A stretch of DNA of 64,000 nucleotides from the NCBI RefSeq assembly GCF_000165425.1, contig NW_001799177.1, positions 758,347 through 822,346 of the forward strand, given 5' to 3'. This document shows, piece after piece, positions 50,319 through 61,777 of this stretch. Below the pieces are notes generated by a model. The model saw only the letters and a program-made list of their open reading frames with translations. It did not search any database and had not been told where the DNA came from. Source of the DNA: Paramecium tetraurelia (taxonomy: Eukaryota; Ciliophora; Oligohymenophorea; Peniculida; Parameciidae). How positions within the stretch are numbered: the stretch's first letter is position 1; every line of letters starts with the position of its first letter. A program made the translations under genes and the position numbers.

Positions 50319-51860
50319 TCAATAATTATTTCCATAATTTAAAGCTGTTCTAGGATATTTATTTTCAATCTATTAATTCTCTTTTGCAAAACTATAATAC
50401 ATTCTTACATTATCCTTTCTTTCAGAAAACAATTATAATTTCTTATTTTCTTTTGTTCTTGCATAATAACTATGTTCATATTACTATTATTATTATTATT
50501 ATTATTATTACTATTATTACTATTATTACTATTATTACTATTATTACTATTATTACTATTATTATTATTATTATTATTACTAAACTAAAACCATTTGTTA
50601 TTATGGTAAGCTTTAATATTATTACTATTGTTGATGTTGTTATGTAACAATAATTTGCTATTCCTATTAAATAAGTTTATCTTCTAATTACTGTATTCTT
50701 TATTCATATTTTTCTAATATTTAATCTTCAACAACTAAAAAATTAATAAATTTTATACCTCTCTTATCTGCTATATTATCTGAGTCTCTTTACTTAGTCA
50801 ATTTTTAAATGTTTTAATATTCCATTAATTCTTCTTTAAGTTTAAAGATTTAATTCTTTTTAATCTATAATTATTCTTCCAATTCATCAATTCTATCCTC
50901 TAAGGCTTGAACTTTTAAGTTTTATTGTTTTTTTAAAGTACCCACTTTTGCATTATCTAATTCTTAAACCAATTATTAAATTTTTCTTTAGCTATTATCT
51001 GAGAAGGTTTAATAAATGTTTTATAATTCAGTCAGTTGATTTTAACTAATGTTAAACTTTTAAAATAAATCTTAGTATTAAATTTAATAATTTTGATCCA
51101 AAGATTAATATCTCTAACTCCAAAGCATTATCTATTCTTTATATTATTATAATTATTATTGTAATCCTTCTATTTCATGTTTGAATTAATCAATTTCCTT
51201 ACATTTATTATTAAATTTTTCATTAACATCTTATTCTACTTTACCTTTTGTGTCTTAAAAAGCTTTTTCAAATTGTTTTATTACATCTTTTTAGTCATGA
51301 ATTTCTTATTATTGGGTTTCTATAATTTTGATTAATTTCTAATTTTCATCTATTAAATGAGCCATTTTTTCAGATGACTGATTTTAATATGAGTTGTTCT
51401 CTCTAACATCTTTCAATTTTTAATCTTTCTATTCCAATTAAAGTTGCATTTATTAAATTTCTGAGAACAAATTGTTAATCTTTTCCTACAATGTAAAATT
51501 GCTATCTTATAGCATATGATTTTAAGTGTTGACTATTTAAAAACTTTCATGATGTTCTTCCTCTAAAACATTAATTTTATCTTTCAATTATCTATTTTCT
51601 AATATAGCCATTTGGAGTTAGGTTGATAACTCTTTAATCACTTCTCTATATGTTTCTGGATCAGTGTCTGTTATTTTAGAGTCCTCATTTTCATTATATT
51701 CTTAAATTCGAGACAACTATCGAGGAGTAGCTCCTTATCTGGGAGTCACGTGATAGGATGAAAAACTAGTATTCTAAGCATCCTCATTAATGGTTGATGT
51801 AAAGACATTGGATGTATTTATTGGGGTGAAACTAGAACCTTAAATTCTTGGAGAAATCAT
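50319..51860 (-). CDS. Long coiled-coil protein with C-terminal polyglutamine tract
   Basis: Protein of about 505-513 residues. A Ser/Thr-rich head (about 70 residues) leads into an almost continuous coiled coil (LQEKINNLFSEIQQM, LEDRIDELEEQLQI). A pure Gln tract of roughly 33 residues follows, encoded wholly by TAA and TAG, then a short Tyr/Lys-rich tail ending ALNYGNNY. A 24-nt stretch at 50735-50758 (GTATAA...TTTTAG) looks like an intron but is a multiple of three without a stop, so both forms stay in frame. Likely cytoskeletal or basal-body related, by composition only. Confidence 0.75.
50481..50582 (-). repeat. TAA/TAG microsatellite coding polyglutamine
   Basis: About 34 trinucleotide units, seen as ATT and ACT on the plus strand and as TAA and TAG on the minus strand. 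In the minus-strand frame of the coiled-coil gene every unit is Gln. The regular (TAA-TAA-TAG) sub-pattern in the middle suggests expansion by slippage. Confidence 0.92.
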
Positions 51861-51965
51861 TCCGTTATAAATTTATTAATAAATATATATAAATTCCCTT
51901 ATATTTCATAAAGTGTCTTAGAAGAACGTCGTTTACATTATTTTGCAATAAAAATATTAATGTAA

Positions 51966-52444
51966 TCATTATTTTAATTAAATCAATTGAGAATTATTTT
52001 TCTAGTTCTTGTCAAAAATAATTTCAATTTTTGAATCTGTAGCCATAATTTTTGGGTTATCTTCTAATTCATCATTTTGCAATATAGAATAAGAAAAGAG
52101 GTAAAATTCTTTGTGATTTTCTTTTTCTTGACAACTGCTTTGAACCTAAAGAGTTAATCTTTTAGGTTGGTCTAAGAATTTTATTTCTGCTTATCTTTCC
52201 AGAACCTGAGTTGAAGAATGAGTTAATGTATATTTAATTTAGTCCTTCCAACAACCACCATCAGAGTTTTCTACTTTCGCTTCTTCTTTATGAACTTTTT
52301 AATAGAAAATTTATAAATACTATTAAACACTAGGTCACGTCCTAAACGGAATAGTTATGTTTTCAGTTGTTAGTTTTCATATTCTAACTCTATCCTTCTT
52401 TATTGTAACTATAATAATTCTTTGTTTCCATCCTCTATTTACAT
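51966..52444 (-). CDS. Hypothetical protein with coiled-coil start
   Basis: Protein of 150 residues from ATG at 52444, with one intron at 52295-52320 (26 nt, ending AAG) required by frame. It starts as a coiled coil (GNKELLQLQQRRIELEYENQ) and continues into a beta-rich-looking region (WKDQIKYTLTHSSTQVLERQ, KEFYLFSYSILQ). The frame is open further upstream (to about 52560), so additional N-terminal sequence is possible. A separate 52-codon frame at 52638-52796 (MQNITDVSKIIKNSPLNN) may be its first exon, but I could not join it. No family recognised. Confidence 0.5.
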
Positions 52445-52951
52445 CTCTATAATTTAATAATAATACAATATAATTTACAAATGTTTTTGCATTTAAGTGT
52501 AATTCTTTATATTATAAGTTTGTTCAAATAGATTATCAGATAGCAATACTTGACTAATACTATTTTTAAATTTTGATCAACTACAAGATAATTGTTAAGA
52601 TTGTATAAAATATAATTTTCCTTTAGTTTTATCCTACTCAATAATCAATCAAAAATCCAATTTAAAAATCTTCTTAAGTCTGAACCATACCCCAGAAAGT
52701 ATTAATGATAGAAACAGTTTTGGGGTCTTAAGTATATAGAGAATTGTTAAGTGGGCTATTTTTTATGATTTTGGAAACATCAGTTATATTTTGCATTATT
52801 TATACAAATATTTTATTTAAGAAAGATTGCCACTGAAATTAATGATAATTAAAAAAATGATGTATTAACTGCTTTCATTTGCTACGCATTAATATGATTT
52901 TCAATTTATATCGTTTTATATTTCAAATCTATAAATTACAAGTCATTATTA

Positions 52952-53272
52952 ATGATTACTTATTCTCCGAATTTCAAGTTGAACCCTATGACACCATTAA
53001 GTGTTCATCATAAATTATCTCTAATTGAGGATGAACCTGATGACCTTGATTTAGAATAGGGATACTCAAAAATATAATTCAATGAAAAGCTGATTGTTTG
53101 TATGTACAAACCAAATCAAAATGTTACCAACATCCAAAAAACACTTTTGAAATTGAAAGGATAATAAAATATTGGGTGGGTTAATCCAATTTTAAATGAT
53201 GAAAAAGTAAGATCAAGCTCAATCCTAAAAAGTTCTCAATCACCAATAAGAATTTGCTCTGTATCCTAATGA
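52952..53272 (+). CDS. Small hypothetical protein
   Basis: Intronless frame of 106 residues ending in TGA. It starts MITYSPNFKLNPMTPLSVHH and has an acidic patch (LIEDEPDDLDLEQ), a basic middle and a Ser-rich tail (SSSILKSSQSPIRI). It could be a small phosphoprotein. No family recognised. Confidence 0.5.
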
Positions 53273-53381
53273 CTATAACTATATATATTTTATTATTTAA
53301 CAAATATCAATACAATTATAGTTTATATTACTGAGAAAAATAAGTTTTACTATGCTATAGTATTATTAATTAATATAATTA

Positions 53382-53684
53382 ATGTAGAGTTAATTCTTTC
53401 AAACCTATTTTAGAGGATTAATTGAACGCTGCGTTAGTGTAACAATCGAATTAAAAAATGGATTACAAATACAGGGATAAATCACTTATGTTGATGATAA
53501 CTTAAATTTTAACTTAGTTGATCCTGAAGTGTCTGATCCTCTCAAATAACCATAATTAATGACTTTAAGAAATAGTTTCATTCGAGGATCGACAGTTAAA
53601 TATGTACATATTCCATAAGAAGAATTGTAAGAAGAAGTGTTGATATCTGCTTGCAAAAATGAAGTCAAAAAATAAAAATAATGA
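53382..53684 (+). CDS. LSM2: U6 snRNA-associated Sm-like protein LSm2
   Basis: Intronless, 100 residues, the usual size for LSm2. Sm1 motif: FRGLIERCVSVTIELKNGL, then YVDDNLNFNLVD; Sm2 motif: NSFIRGSTVKYVHIP. The LSm2-specific region DPEVSDPLKQPQL matches the human ITDPEKYPHM segment. It is part of the LSm1-7 ring (mRNA decay) and the LSm2-8 ring (U6 snRNA). The start ATG at 53382 gives MQSQFFQTYFRGL, aligning with human MLFYSFFKSLVG. Confidence 0.96.
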
Positions 53685-54744
53685 GCTTATGTTTAGCAAT
53701 ATTATTTAATAAAATGAATCAAAATAAAACTTTTCCCATTCAGCTTTGTATTACATGTTGTAAAAATGCTGTTACCATTGTTATTTATGTAATGATCAAT
53801 TAGATCAGCAGGTTGTTAATCATGATTAATTTCAATTAAACTATATATGATTCCTTGATGCCAATCGATATGCTTTTTCATGAAGACTCTTAAAATTAAA
53901 TTTACCATCAAATAATTAATATGTTCAAATTGCTATTAATAAGGATGTGTTGATATGTGTAATTTTTAATTTCAATACATTAATCCTCTTCTGACATAGA
54001 ATCAATTTCTAAAGCAATCCTGCAGAATTTGAATATCTATGAGACCTTTTAATGTGTAACAACAAAGATTTTCAATGCTCAAAAAGTATACCATATATTC
54101 AAATATCTTATGTTTATATTGATATATTTGATCAGTCATATGTGTATATGTGTTAGTGGCAATAAAATTCGCTTTAGAATCCTTACTTCTTAATTCCAAG
54201 GCTATATTAAACTTATTGCATAGTATATTCATAAAGATAAGTGGGTAGATTTGTAGTCAATAATTTAGAACAATTTGATTATAAGATTATATTTTGGATT
54301 GACTTAAATAAGATTTTGAATTAAGTTTCAAACTGGATAATTATCTCTCTTAAAAAGAATAGCTTGCTTATTTCCTTGATGTAATAACTTGTTAGTTGTA
54401 TTTGTTAAACACAATTTTGTCACGTCAAAAAAAGTAAATTTATTAAATCAAACAATTAAAAGGTAATGAAAATTTAGTAACTAAACATATGTAAATGGTA
54501 TTCAAAAGGTTAAAAATTTAGCATTTTAAATATGGTTAATGTAGGTGTTCTAAAAGAATCAGAGAAATATTCTTATCTTAAAGGGGAATTTATGAGTATT
54601 AGGGGTGCAACAATAAGGGGGAAGTGATGGGTAATTTTATATTAATGGCTTTTTTTGATTTATTATGGAGAGAATTTTAGAAGTTATTTGATTAAAATAA
54701 TATTAATTTATATATTATAAATAAATAATAAAATTATTTGAAAT
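53685..54744. other. Long stretch without a confident gene
   Basis: About 1 kb between LSM2 and the next gene. It has a plus-strand frame from ATG at 53713 (about 94 codons, start MNQNKTFPIQLCITCC), with a Cys-rich segment in the next frame (CYHCYLCNDQ) that hints at a frameshifted zinc-binding protein. A 76-codon minus-strand frame lies at 54002-54232. Neither could be extended into a convincing gene. No RNA gene recognised. Confidence 0.35.
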
Positions 54745-55733
54745 ATGCTTTGTGCTATTTGTTCCGATGCTGCCACAAAATATTATAATAGAAAAGCTAA
54801 TATTTTATTATGTAAAAATACAACTTGTTATTTCTAATTTCAAAAGATTACTTAAAACTAATATACATATTAAGATTTTGAGGAGATGGATAATCATAAA
54901 GAATTTTTAGTGGGTCGTAAAAAATAAGAATGAATTATAAAATAAATAATTAAATAATATATATAACTTATGTAAGGTGCTAGGTTTGTAGAAACCAATT
55001 TGGTTTAGAAGATGCTCCGTAATCAAAATTATGAATTTCATAAAAAGAAATTGGATCAAATTTAAACTGAGTAATAAGTTCATTCTTAAAATTTAGCAAA
55101 AAGCCAAGATATGCTTTCAAAGATTTGCCAGTACTAAGTAAAACATAACAATTAAAAGTACAATCATCTAGATTTCAGAAATCTGAGTAAAGAAAGCGAA
55201 TTGATGAATAAAACTAATTTTTAACTTCGCATATCATAGAAATTCAAGAAGGCAAAAACTCACAATTCAGATCTATCTGGACTGTTCAAAATTTAAGATA
55301 GAAAGCCTATGTAAGTTGAATTGCTTAGCTTTAAGGCAGACACTTCAATATGGAGTGAGAATGCTTTGGGAAAGAGGTTGCATTCCCCTTTGAGAAGAAA
55401 ATAATAATAAAAAATAGATGAAGAAAATTAAGAACTCTAAAAGAGATTAGAACTTACAAAACAAATCCTATTAGAAAAATAATAAGAGTAAATACAAAAA
55501 TATGAAAAATTACGTGATCATATGACCAGAGTAAGAATAATTTAATTAATCAGATTAAACCTAAATGTCAAAGTTCTTCAATGTTGAAAACACAATTTCC
55601 ATCTGTCAAAAGTAAAAGCACTACTTAACTGCTTAATAAACAATATCAATCTGAATCAATCATACATCATAGTAGGATGAATGACTTGTTAAAATCGGAA
55701 ATAAACATCAGCAAGATATCAAAATTAGAATGA
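54745..55733 (+). CDS. Zinc-motif coiled-coil protein with in-frame TGA
   Basis: The frame starts MLCAICSDAATKYYNRKANI and has Cys pairs (CAIC...CKNTTC) resembling a B-box-type zinc site. A helical, Gln/Lys-rich protein of about 320 residues follows (LEKQQEQIQKYEKLRDHM) and ends ISKISKLE. A TGA at 54931-54933 interrupts the frame between GRKKQE and IIKQIIKQYIQLMQ. Coding character continues in the same frame on both sides, and no GT...AG pair of normal size removes it. A 23-nt intron at 55531-55553 is clear. If TGA stops translation, the first product is 62 residues, and a second could start at MQGARFVETN (near 54976). Confidence 0.6.
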
Positions 55734-55774
55734 ATTTGATTATCATTTATTAATATAATTTATTAATCTACAAG

Positions 55775-58700
55775 ATGAGTGGATTTACACATTACAAAAT
55801 AGAGACTACAGATTCAAGAATCGATGCTTATCCACCTTAGAGAAATTATCAATACCAACAATACACAAATTCACAATTAAGGTAAATTTCAATATTGATT
55901 TATCAAGGACTGAAGATTACAGAATACAAACCAATTCCATCCCTTAGGAATAAATAACTATAACTGATTAAGCATCTTTTTAGAAGATTATCGAGGCTAA
56001 AGATAGAGGTAACAAAATCGTTAATTTTAGAAATTGCAAATTTAAGGGAAAGTGTAAATTCCTTAAACAACTAGATATCTGATTATTTGAAAGAATTGGA
56101 TTAATGGAAATATAAGTATAAACAATTGCAAGCTGAAAAAGGGTCTAGTCGTGTTACTACTGTTTACTAAGGAAATGATTTTGAAATTAATTAATACAAG
56201 GAAGAGATAATTAAACTTAGATAAGAAAATAATGAATATAAGTTTAGACTAGAGCGCAATACAGGAATTTCTTCAAATGACTATGAAGTCAATTAATTGA
56301 AGATGCAAATTAAACAGTTAGAAGACCAAGTCAAGAAGAATTCTTATGTCTCCTATAATCCAAGTTAAGAAATCAATGAATTGAAGGATTAACTTAAATA
56401 ATTAACTTTAAAAAGGAGGATCTCATTAAAGCCAAGAACTTATTACATTAATAATACTAATCATCATAAATACAAATACAATAAAGTAGCTCTAAAATAT
56501 CGTTTGGTTAAGATTTAGATTAATTTAGAAGTGAAAGAGAGGACTACAAAAGAAAAATCAAATTACTAGAAGACAAAATTCAAGATCAATAATAAGAAAT
56601 TTAAAGATTAAATTTTAATTGTGATTCCTACATTTAAGAAATCCAATAATCATCTATGAGATAAACGAGTAAAAATCAAAATGCTGAAATTGAAGGGTAT
56701 TTAAAAAGAATTTCTGCATTATAACATGAAGTCTTGGTTTGGTAGGATCGTTACAAAGCAACATAAACTTAGGAATAGGTGTTTGCAATTGAACAAAAAG
56801 TTACTTAAAAAGATAATTAAATAGCATTTTTGTAAGAAAGAATTAGGCAATTTGAATTACAAGTTGATTAATTAAAATTAGAGGTAGATAAATCCAAAAG
56901 AGAAATAAATGGATATAGAATTAGTTTTGAAAGCAGAAAATCAGACACTTAAGAAGTAGATGCTTTAAAAAGGAAAATTACAGAGATGGAACAAGACATT
57001 TAAATTTTAATATAAGATTTAAATGAAAGAGATTAAAGGATCAGTACTACCTAAAATGAATATCAAGAGGAAATTAGAATGCTGAGAAATTAATAACAAT
57101 CTTAATATTAATAAGAATTCAAACTATTGAAAGAAGAGAAAGAAAAATATCAATAAGATTATGAGCGATTATCAAATGAATATATGATATTTTAGAGATA
57201 AAGTGATTAATATAAAAACAATTCTTTCGAACTTGATTCATTGCGAAAAAGGATAATTGAGTTAGAATAAGAATTGAGAAATGCAAGTTATTAATATTAA
57301 ACCCTCTAAAATTAGAATTCTTAATTACAAGTTTAAATTTAAAATCAATAATCATCATAATAAAATTCATATTAATTGTTAAGTATAAAAGAGGAATATT
57401 CAACCTTATAAAATTAATATAAGATGATTTAATCTGAAATCTAAACTTACAAGGATCTAATAAAGAGATATTAAACTGAATAAGAATAATTATACTAAGA
57501 AAATTAATAATTAAAATCTTAAAAATTGTAAATTGAGAAAAATTCTTATTAATACACAAGTATTTAGAATGAATATTAAACATTATAAGATCGATGTAGT
57601 TGGTAATAGAATGAGATCTAATAGTTGAATGAATAAATTAGAAAATATAGAAATGATTACGAATCTTTAAACTAAAACTTCTTACTATTAGAGAGAGAAA
57701 GTGAAATCAAATATTCATAATAGAATAATAACGAAGTAGAGGTGTTGAAGTAAAGAATTAATCAATATGAACAAAGAATTTTCTAATATGAAACACAAAT
57801 ATAATAATATAAAATTTAACTTCAAAATCAAGAAGCCCAATTTGAATAGTCTTTTAAGGAGAGACTCAGAATCGAGATGCAATTTACTGAGTAGAAGGTT
57901 AATTAGTAAGGACAATTCGAATTATAATAATTACAATAATAGTATAAATAATTGCAAATTTAGTATGATCAATTACAGATAAAATATTAGGAATCTAGTA
58001 CTGAATTGAGATCAGCTAAGGAACAGGTGATTAGACAAAGTCAATTTGAGAGTTAGAGTTTAAGAGATCAAATGTAGCAATTAAGATAAATTAACTTGCA
58101 ATTAAATTAAGAGATTTCGAGCTTAAAGGAGCTTAATTTGAAATATAAAAGTGACTATGAATAAATCAATTAAAGATTTGTTATTATTTAAAGAGAAAGT
58201 GAGACTTTCAAAGGCAACTCCATAGAAATAGATCGATTGAGTAGTAGATTAAAGGAGGCAGATTATGAATTACAAGCAAAAAATTAGTAAATCAACAAAT
58301 TACAATTGGAATTGAGAAATTTAGATATGTAAATACGGGATGAATTAGAATCACAGTTCATCTCAAGATTAACCATTGAAAGATAGAATTTAGAGGATAG
58401 ATTACAGTAATAAAGTATTCAAGAGATCTAATAACTAACTTATCAATTGTAATAAACATAAATGGAGTTAAATCAGTATAGATCGAAGTATTAGTAATTA
58501 GAACAATAATACAATTCAACAAAGATTGAAATAACCTAGATTAGATCTCAATCATCAAATATTAGTAATGAATAAGTAAAGAGATTGTAATTAAGAGTCA
58601 CAGAATTAGAACATGAAATATAGACATTAAATATTGAGATTGAGAGGTAGAAAAACATAAGATAAGAATAGGAGAATAAAATCTAAATTCTAATTACAAA

Positions 58701-59079
58701 TATCACTGATTATGAATCACGTTTGCATATTTTAGAATAAGAAAATGCTAGATTGGACAATAAAGTCAAAAAATAGATTTTTACTGAGAAACAAAATGAT
58801 TAATTAGTTGTGAATTAATTAATAGGACAATAAAGTTCAGGTATTAAGAAGACCAATGTCTAAATTGTAACGAGATAATCTGGAATAAATTAAGTTTCTT
58901 AGATTCCTACATCTTACAATTAATATGTTGATAGGATCTAATCTTCAAATGAAATCAAGTAGTCTTAAGTATCCCAAAGAATACAAAGTCCTCAGCCTTA
59001 TGTGTAAAACTATTAGAGTCCTGATAGAAAGTAATTTATTAATTATATTAAATTAGTTATTAGACCTAGAAAATCATGA
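55775..59079 (+). CDS. Giant Gln-rich coiled-coil protein (one-base shift)
   Basis: About 1,085 residues, nearly all coiled coil with Gln, Glu, Lys and Arg in heptads. The N-terminal 60 residues are aromatic and polar (MSGFTHYKIETTDSRI), and the last 120 are Ser/Gln/Pro-rich. Introns: 55882-55907 (26 nt, AAG) and 56009-56030 (22 nt). Near 56410-56414 the frame shifts by one in an A5 run: the coil LKQLTLK continues as KEDLIKAKNLLHQQ only if one A is added. A sequencing or assembly deletion is the simplest reading; a GTT...AAG intron (about 56369-56391) is an alternative that breaks the heptads. Size and composition suggest a basal-body, rootlet or cortical cytoskeleton protein. Confidence 0.8.
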
Positions 59080-59144
59080 CTACTAAAAGTGTGAAATAAG
59101 CTATAATGTCATCAGCAAATTAAGGATGATAATATTTATATAAA

Positions 59145-59639
59145 TCATAGTTATTTTTAATAAAATGATTTTCTAAAACTAAATGGTTCGCTGTTTTTGG
59201 ACTTAAGTAAGATATTTGGATTACACTTATTAAGTGTAAAGAAAGAATAAAATGAATCTGTAGTCGATTGAGTTTTAGTCTTTAATCCATCTGATCTATT
59301 TGAGTTAGGAGGTTCAGTTTATAGGAATGTACAAAATTGTTTATTTCTTGGCAATTTTAGTGATGATTTTACTAATTATTTATTAGTGATTTCTCTATTA
59401 GATGATAAATTAGGTCTTTTAATCAAACGACCTAAACTATTTCTTTCGTGTATAAAGGGAACAAAGACATCCTGATTTTTTATTAAGTAATTGATTGGAT
59501 GTGTAGGTTAATTTAAACTGTCTTAAATCAATCCTCTTCTAAATGTCTTATTCTATTGATTAGTAGTTTTTCTGAGAAGATGAGATTTACGATAGTAGAT
59601 TGTTTCATTTCTTAAAATATCATTAATCTGCGAACTCAT
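59145..59639 (-). CDS. Small basic hypothetical protein
   Basis: Intronless frame of 164 residues ending in TGA. It is basic and Ser/Asn-rich (start MSSQINDILRNETIYYRKSH), with repeated NxxFxxF-like segments (YSFFTLNKC, FSFRKSFY). No domain recognised. It converges on the giant coiled-coil gene, with 65 bp between stops. Confidence 0.55.
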
Positions 59640-59751
59640 AAATTTTAATTAATTTAGTTAAGTTTATTTTGACTTGACAATCAAATTAGAAATTCGACGA
59701 AAATGGTAGAGTTTTCTTTATACATAATAATAATAGATGATAAGTATGAAA

Positions 59752-60643
59752 TCATTTTATTGCATTCTTAGATGCCTATTTACTCTCTTAACTGTTACTC
59801 CTATAACTGAGTTAAACCTCGGTTTTTAAATGTGAATATGACATTGGACTAAAGGATAATAATTGAAGAGATACCATGGTTATCGAATGAAGACTGGCTA
59901 TTTAATGGCCTTAGTGTCAGCATAGTTAGTCACTGATATCTTGCGAATTGGGATTCTTTCTGGGGAGTTTTTATAACTATTGAGTTGAGATTCTTATATT
60001 AATGATACTTACTATTTGCTGCACACTTTTCTTCATTAAATTGACTGGCTTTACGTTGATGTGTATAATTGGTTTAATTCAACTTGTTGAGGTGGTATGC
60101 AGTATCATAATCTTCATGGATTGGCTCAGTAATTAGTTTAGTATGTCTTTATTAGTTCTAATTGATTGCTTTACGAAGTTCACTTTAATAGATTACGATA
60201 TCTTTGTTTTTCTATTTGATTTATTATTCATATTCTTTTATCTATTGAGTTTATTACTCTCTTTCTATTACAAAATCATCAATTTTAGATTAGAGTGTTT
60301 CAGTATAGATTCTTAATTGTTATTCGATTCGAATATGTTAACGAACATCAGCTTCTAGCTTCTAAATCAAAGTTTCATATTGGGTCTGAGATTCAATTTA
60401 TTGTGTTCTTTCTTCTAATTCTACCTTGGTTTTAATTAGATAGATGACTATTTATTTGAAGTAATTCATGATGATGATACTATCAACTTAACTGAGTGTT
60501 TATTTGTCATCGTCAATAGGAATGACTTTGGACAAATAATCTTTGGAAGATTTGTCCAATTTCTAGGTGATTTCTACAAACATGTCTAAAATGGTGTTTG
60601 AGTGTTATGAATATTTCTTAACATTTCTAAAAGATTCTGTCAT
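59752..60643 (-). CDS. Coiled-coil hypothetical protein
   Basis: Protein of 281 residues. Residues 20-180 are helical, with a clear coiled coil (TKVELEERTQQIESQTQYET, IEQQLRIYTETLQSKI). The C-terminal part is basic and Ser-rich, ending ESKQASKNAIK. Introns: 59993-60012 (20 nt, ending AAG) and 59849-59874 (26 nt). Together they turn three fragments into one frame of exactly 282 codons. The start codon is 66 bp from the start of the divergent CFAP96 gene, so they probably share a promoter; a ciliary role would fit but is inference. Confidence 0.7.
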
Positions 60644-60709
60644 TTATTTGAAGTTAAAATAGTTCTCTTTGCTGTCCATTTAACTGATTAATTAATTATT
60701 ATATAAATA

Positions 60710-61736
60710 ATGTCTGATAAGGAAGCAACATTAAATGAAATAGGTAAAAAGGCTCTTGCAGATACTGAGAAATTGGCCACAGTATAGAGATTTGGACTAT
60801 TTTCATCACCTGTTCCCCTAGGTTTGGGTGACAATAGTTATGATAATAAACCAAGACGTTTTACTATTTGTGTTAATGTTTAGCTGCTCGTAATGAATAA
60901 GGAAAACCAATCACATCTCCTCCAAACATGAAGGTCACAGCTACTCAATCGGGCAAAATCAAGTCCTCCTATTTTAGTCAATTAGGCTTTACAACCATAG
61001 GTGACAAATATATTGACCCTGAAAGAAAAATTCGGATTCAGGAATTGGAGGAGAAGAAAAAATATGCTAATGATGATAAAAAGAACTTTGTTCCCCCATC
61101 TGGTTACAAAGAACTAGTTGGAGGAGTTTATAATCATGAAGCTGATTATGAAATACCAAAAGGGCCCAATAATCATAAGGGAGGTGATGGCAGAGTCAAG
61201 ATTGGACCCAAAAATGTCACCACTAATCCTGGTTCAAGTAGTTTGGGCCATTTCCCAAAACACGAAAAGGATGAATACAATCGTTATAGGCAATTCGAAA
61301 GGGAGAAGATCTTTAATGAATAAAAGATGCTCAAAGATAAATAGCCATTCAAAAGCACCATTTATACAACTGATAATTTCAGCACTGATAAGCAAATCTT
61401 TGGTGAAACCAACTTACCTAAAGTAAATTTCATATGGAATTTAGCCAACCTAAGTCAAAGAGTTTAAACCAAACATCATGAAACATGAGGCTCCTTTTAA
61501 ACCTTCAAATCCAACTAAAAGTGGTGAGACTGGCTGTTTAAGCAAATATCCTCAATATAAGGGAGATCCTCTTAAACCTACTTAAAGAATAGACTTTGTC
61601 AAAGGAAAAGATCCCTTCAAGTAAATATCATATTCAGAATAGACCTAATCATTTAATGGAAATGGTCAGACCTACTCCAAGCATTTCGTGTTTTCCTCAT
61701 AATCTTAAAAGAGAATTAAACAATAGAATGTTTTGA
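60710..61736 (+). CDS. CFAP96: CFAP96-like cilia/flagella-associated protein
   Basis: Protein of 318 residues matching the CFAP96 (C4orf47) family of axonemal proteins. Matching blocks in order: RFGLFSSPVPLGLGDNSY (human ERIGLFSEMEYITVGDKYV), SYFSQLGFTTIGDKYIDP (YFDPHFVRIFEGEGYI), KKNFVPPSGYKELVGGVY, VKIGPKNVTTNPGSSSLG (GKNLYTNPGKKGTGYG), KQPFKSTIY, then an ending with RPTPSISCFPHNLKREL. Introns: 60858-60883 (26 nt, starting GTT), 61423-61444 (22 nt) and 61621-61642 (22 nt). Likely located on or in ciliary microtubules. Confidence 0.85.
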
Positions 61737-61750
61737 GGCATTATCAATTA

Positions 61751-61775
61751 ACCATATATATATATATATAATATA
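61751..61775. repeat. (TA)n tract in convergent 3' spacer
   Basis: Short dinucleotide TA run between the stop codons of CFAP96 and the convergent coiled-coil gene (61736 and 61778). The whole spacer is 41 bp, so it must hold the 3' ends of both transcripts. Confidence 0.75.
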
Positions 61776-61777
61776 TA

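Noticed and set aside
50384-50647. Plus-strand Ile/Thr repeat protein
   Set aside because: It is the antisense of the TAA/TAG polyglutamine tract and lacks any non-repeat context; the minus-strand gene explains it.
54002-54232. 76-codon minus-strand ORF ending in TGA
   Set aside because: Start and context give no support and no motif is visible; kept only as a note in the region entry.
57119-57915. Long minus-strand hydrophobic ORFs
   Set aside because: Antisense of the Gln/Glu/Lys-rich coiled-coil gene; such antisense frames are naturally rich in Leu, Ile and Phe.
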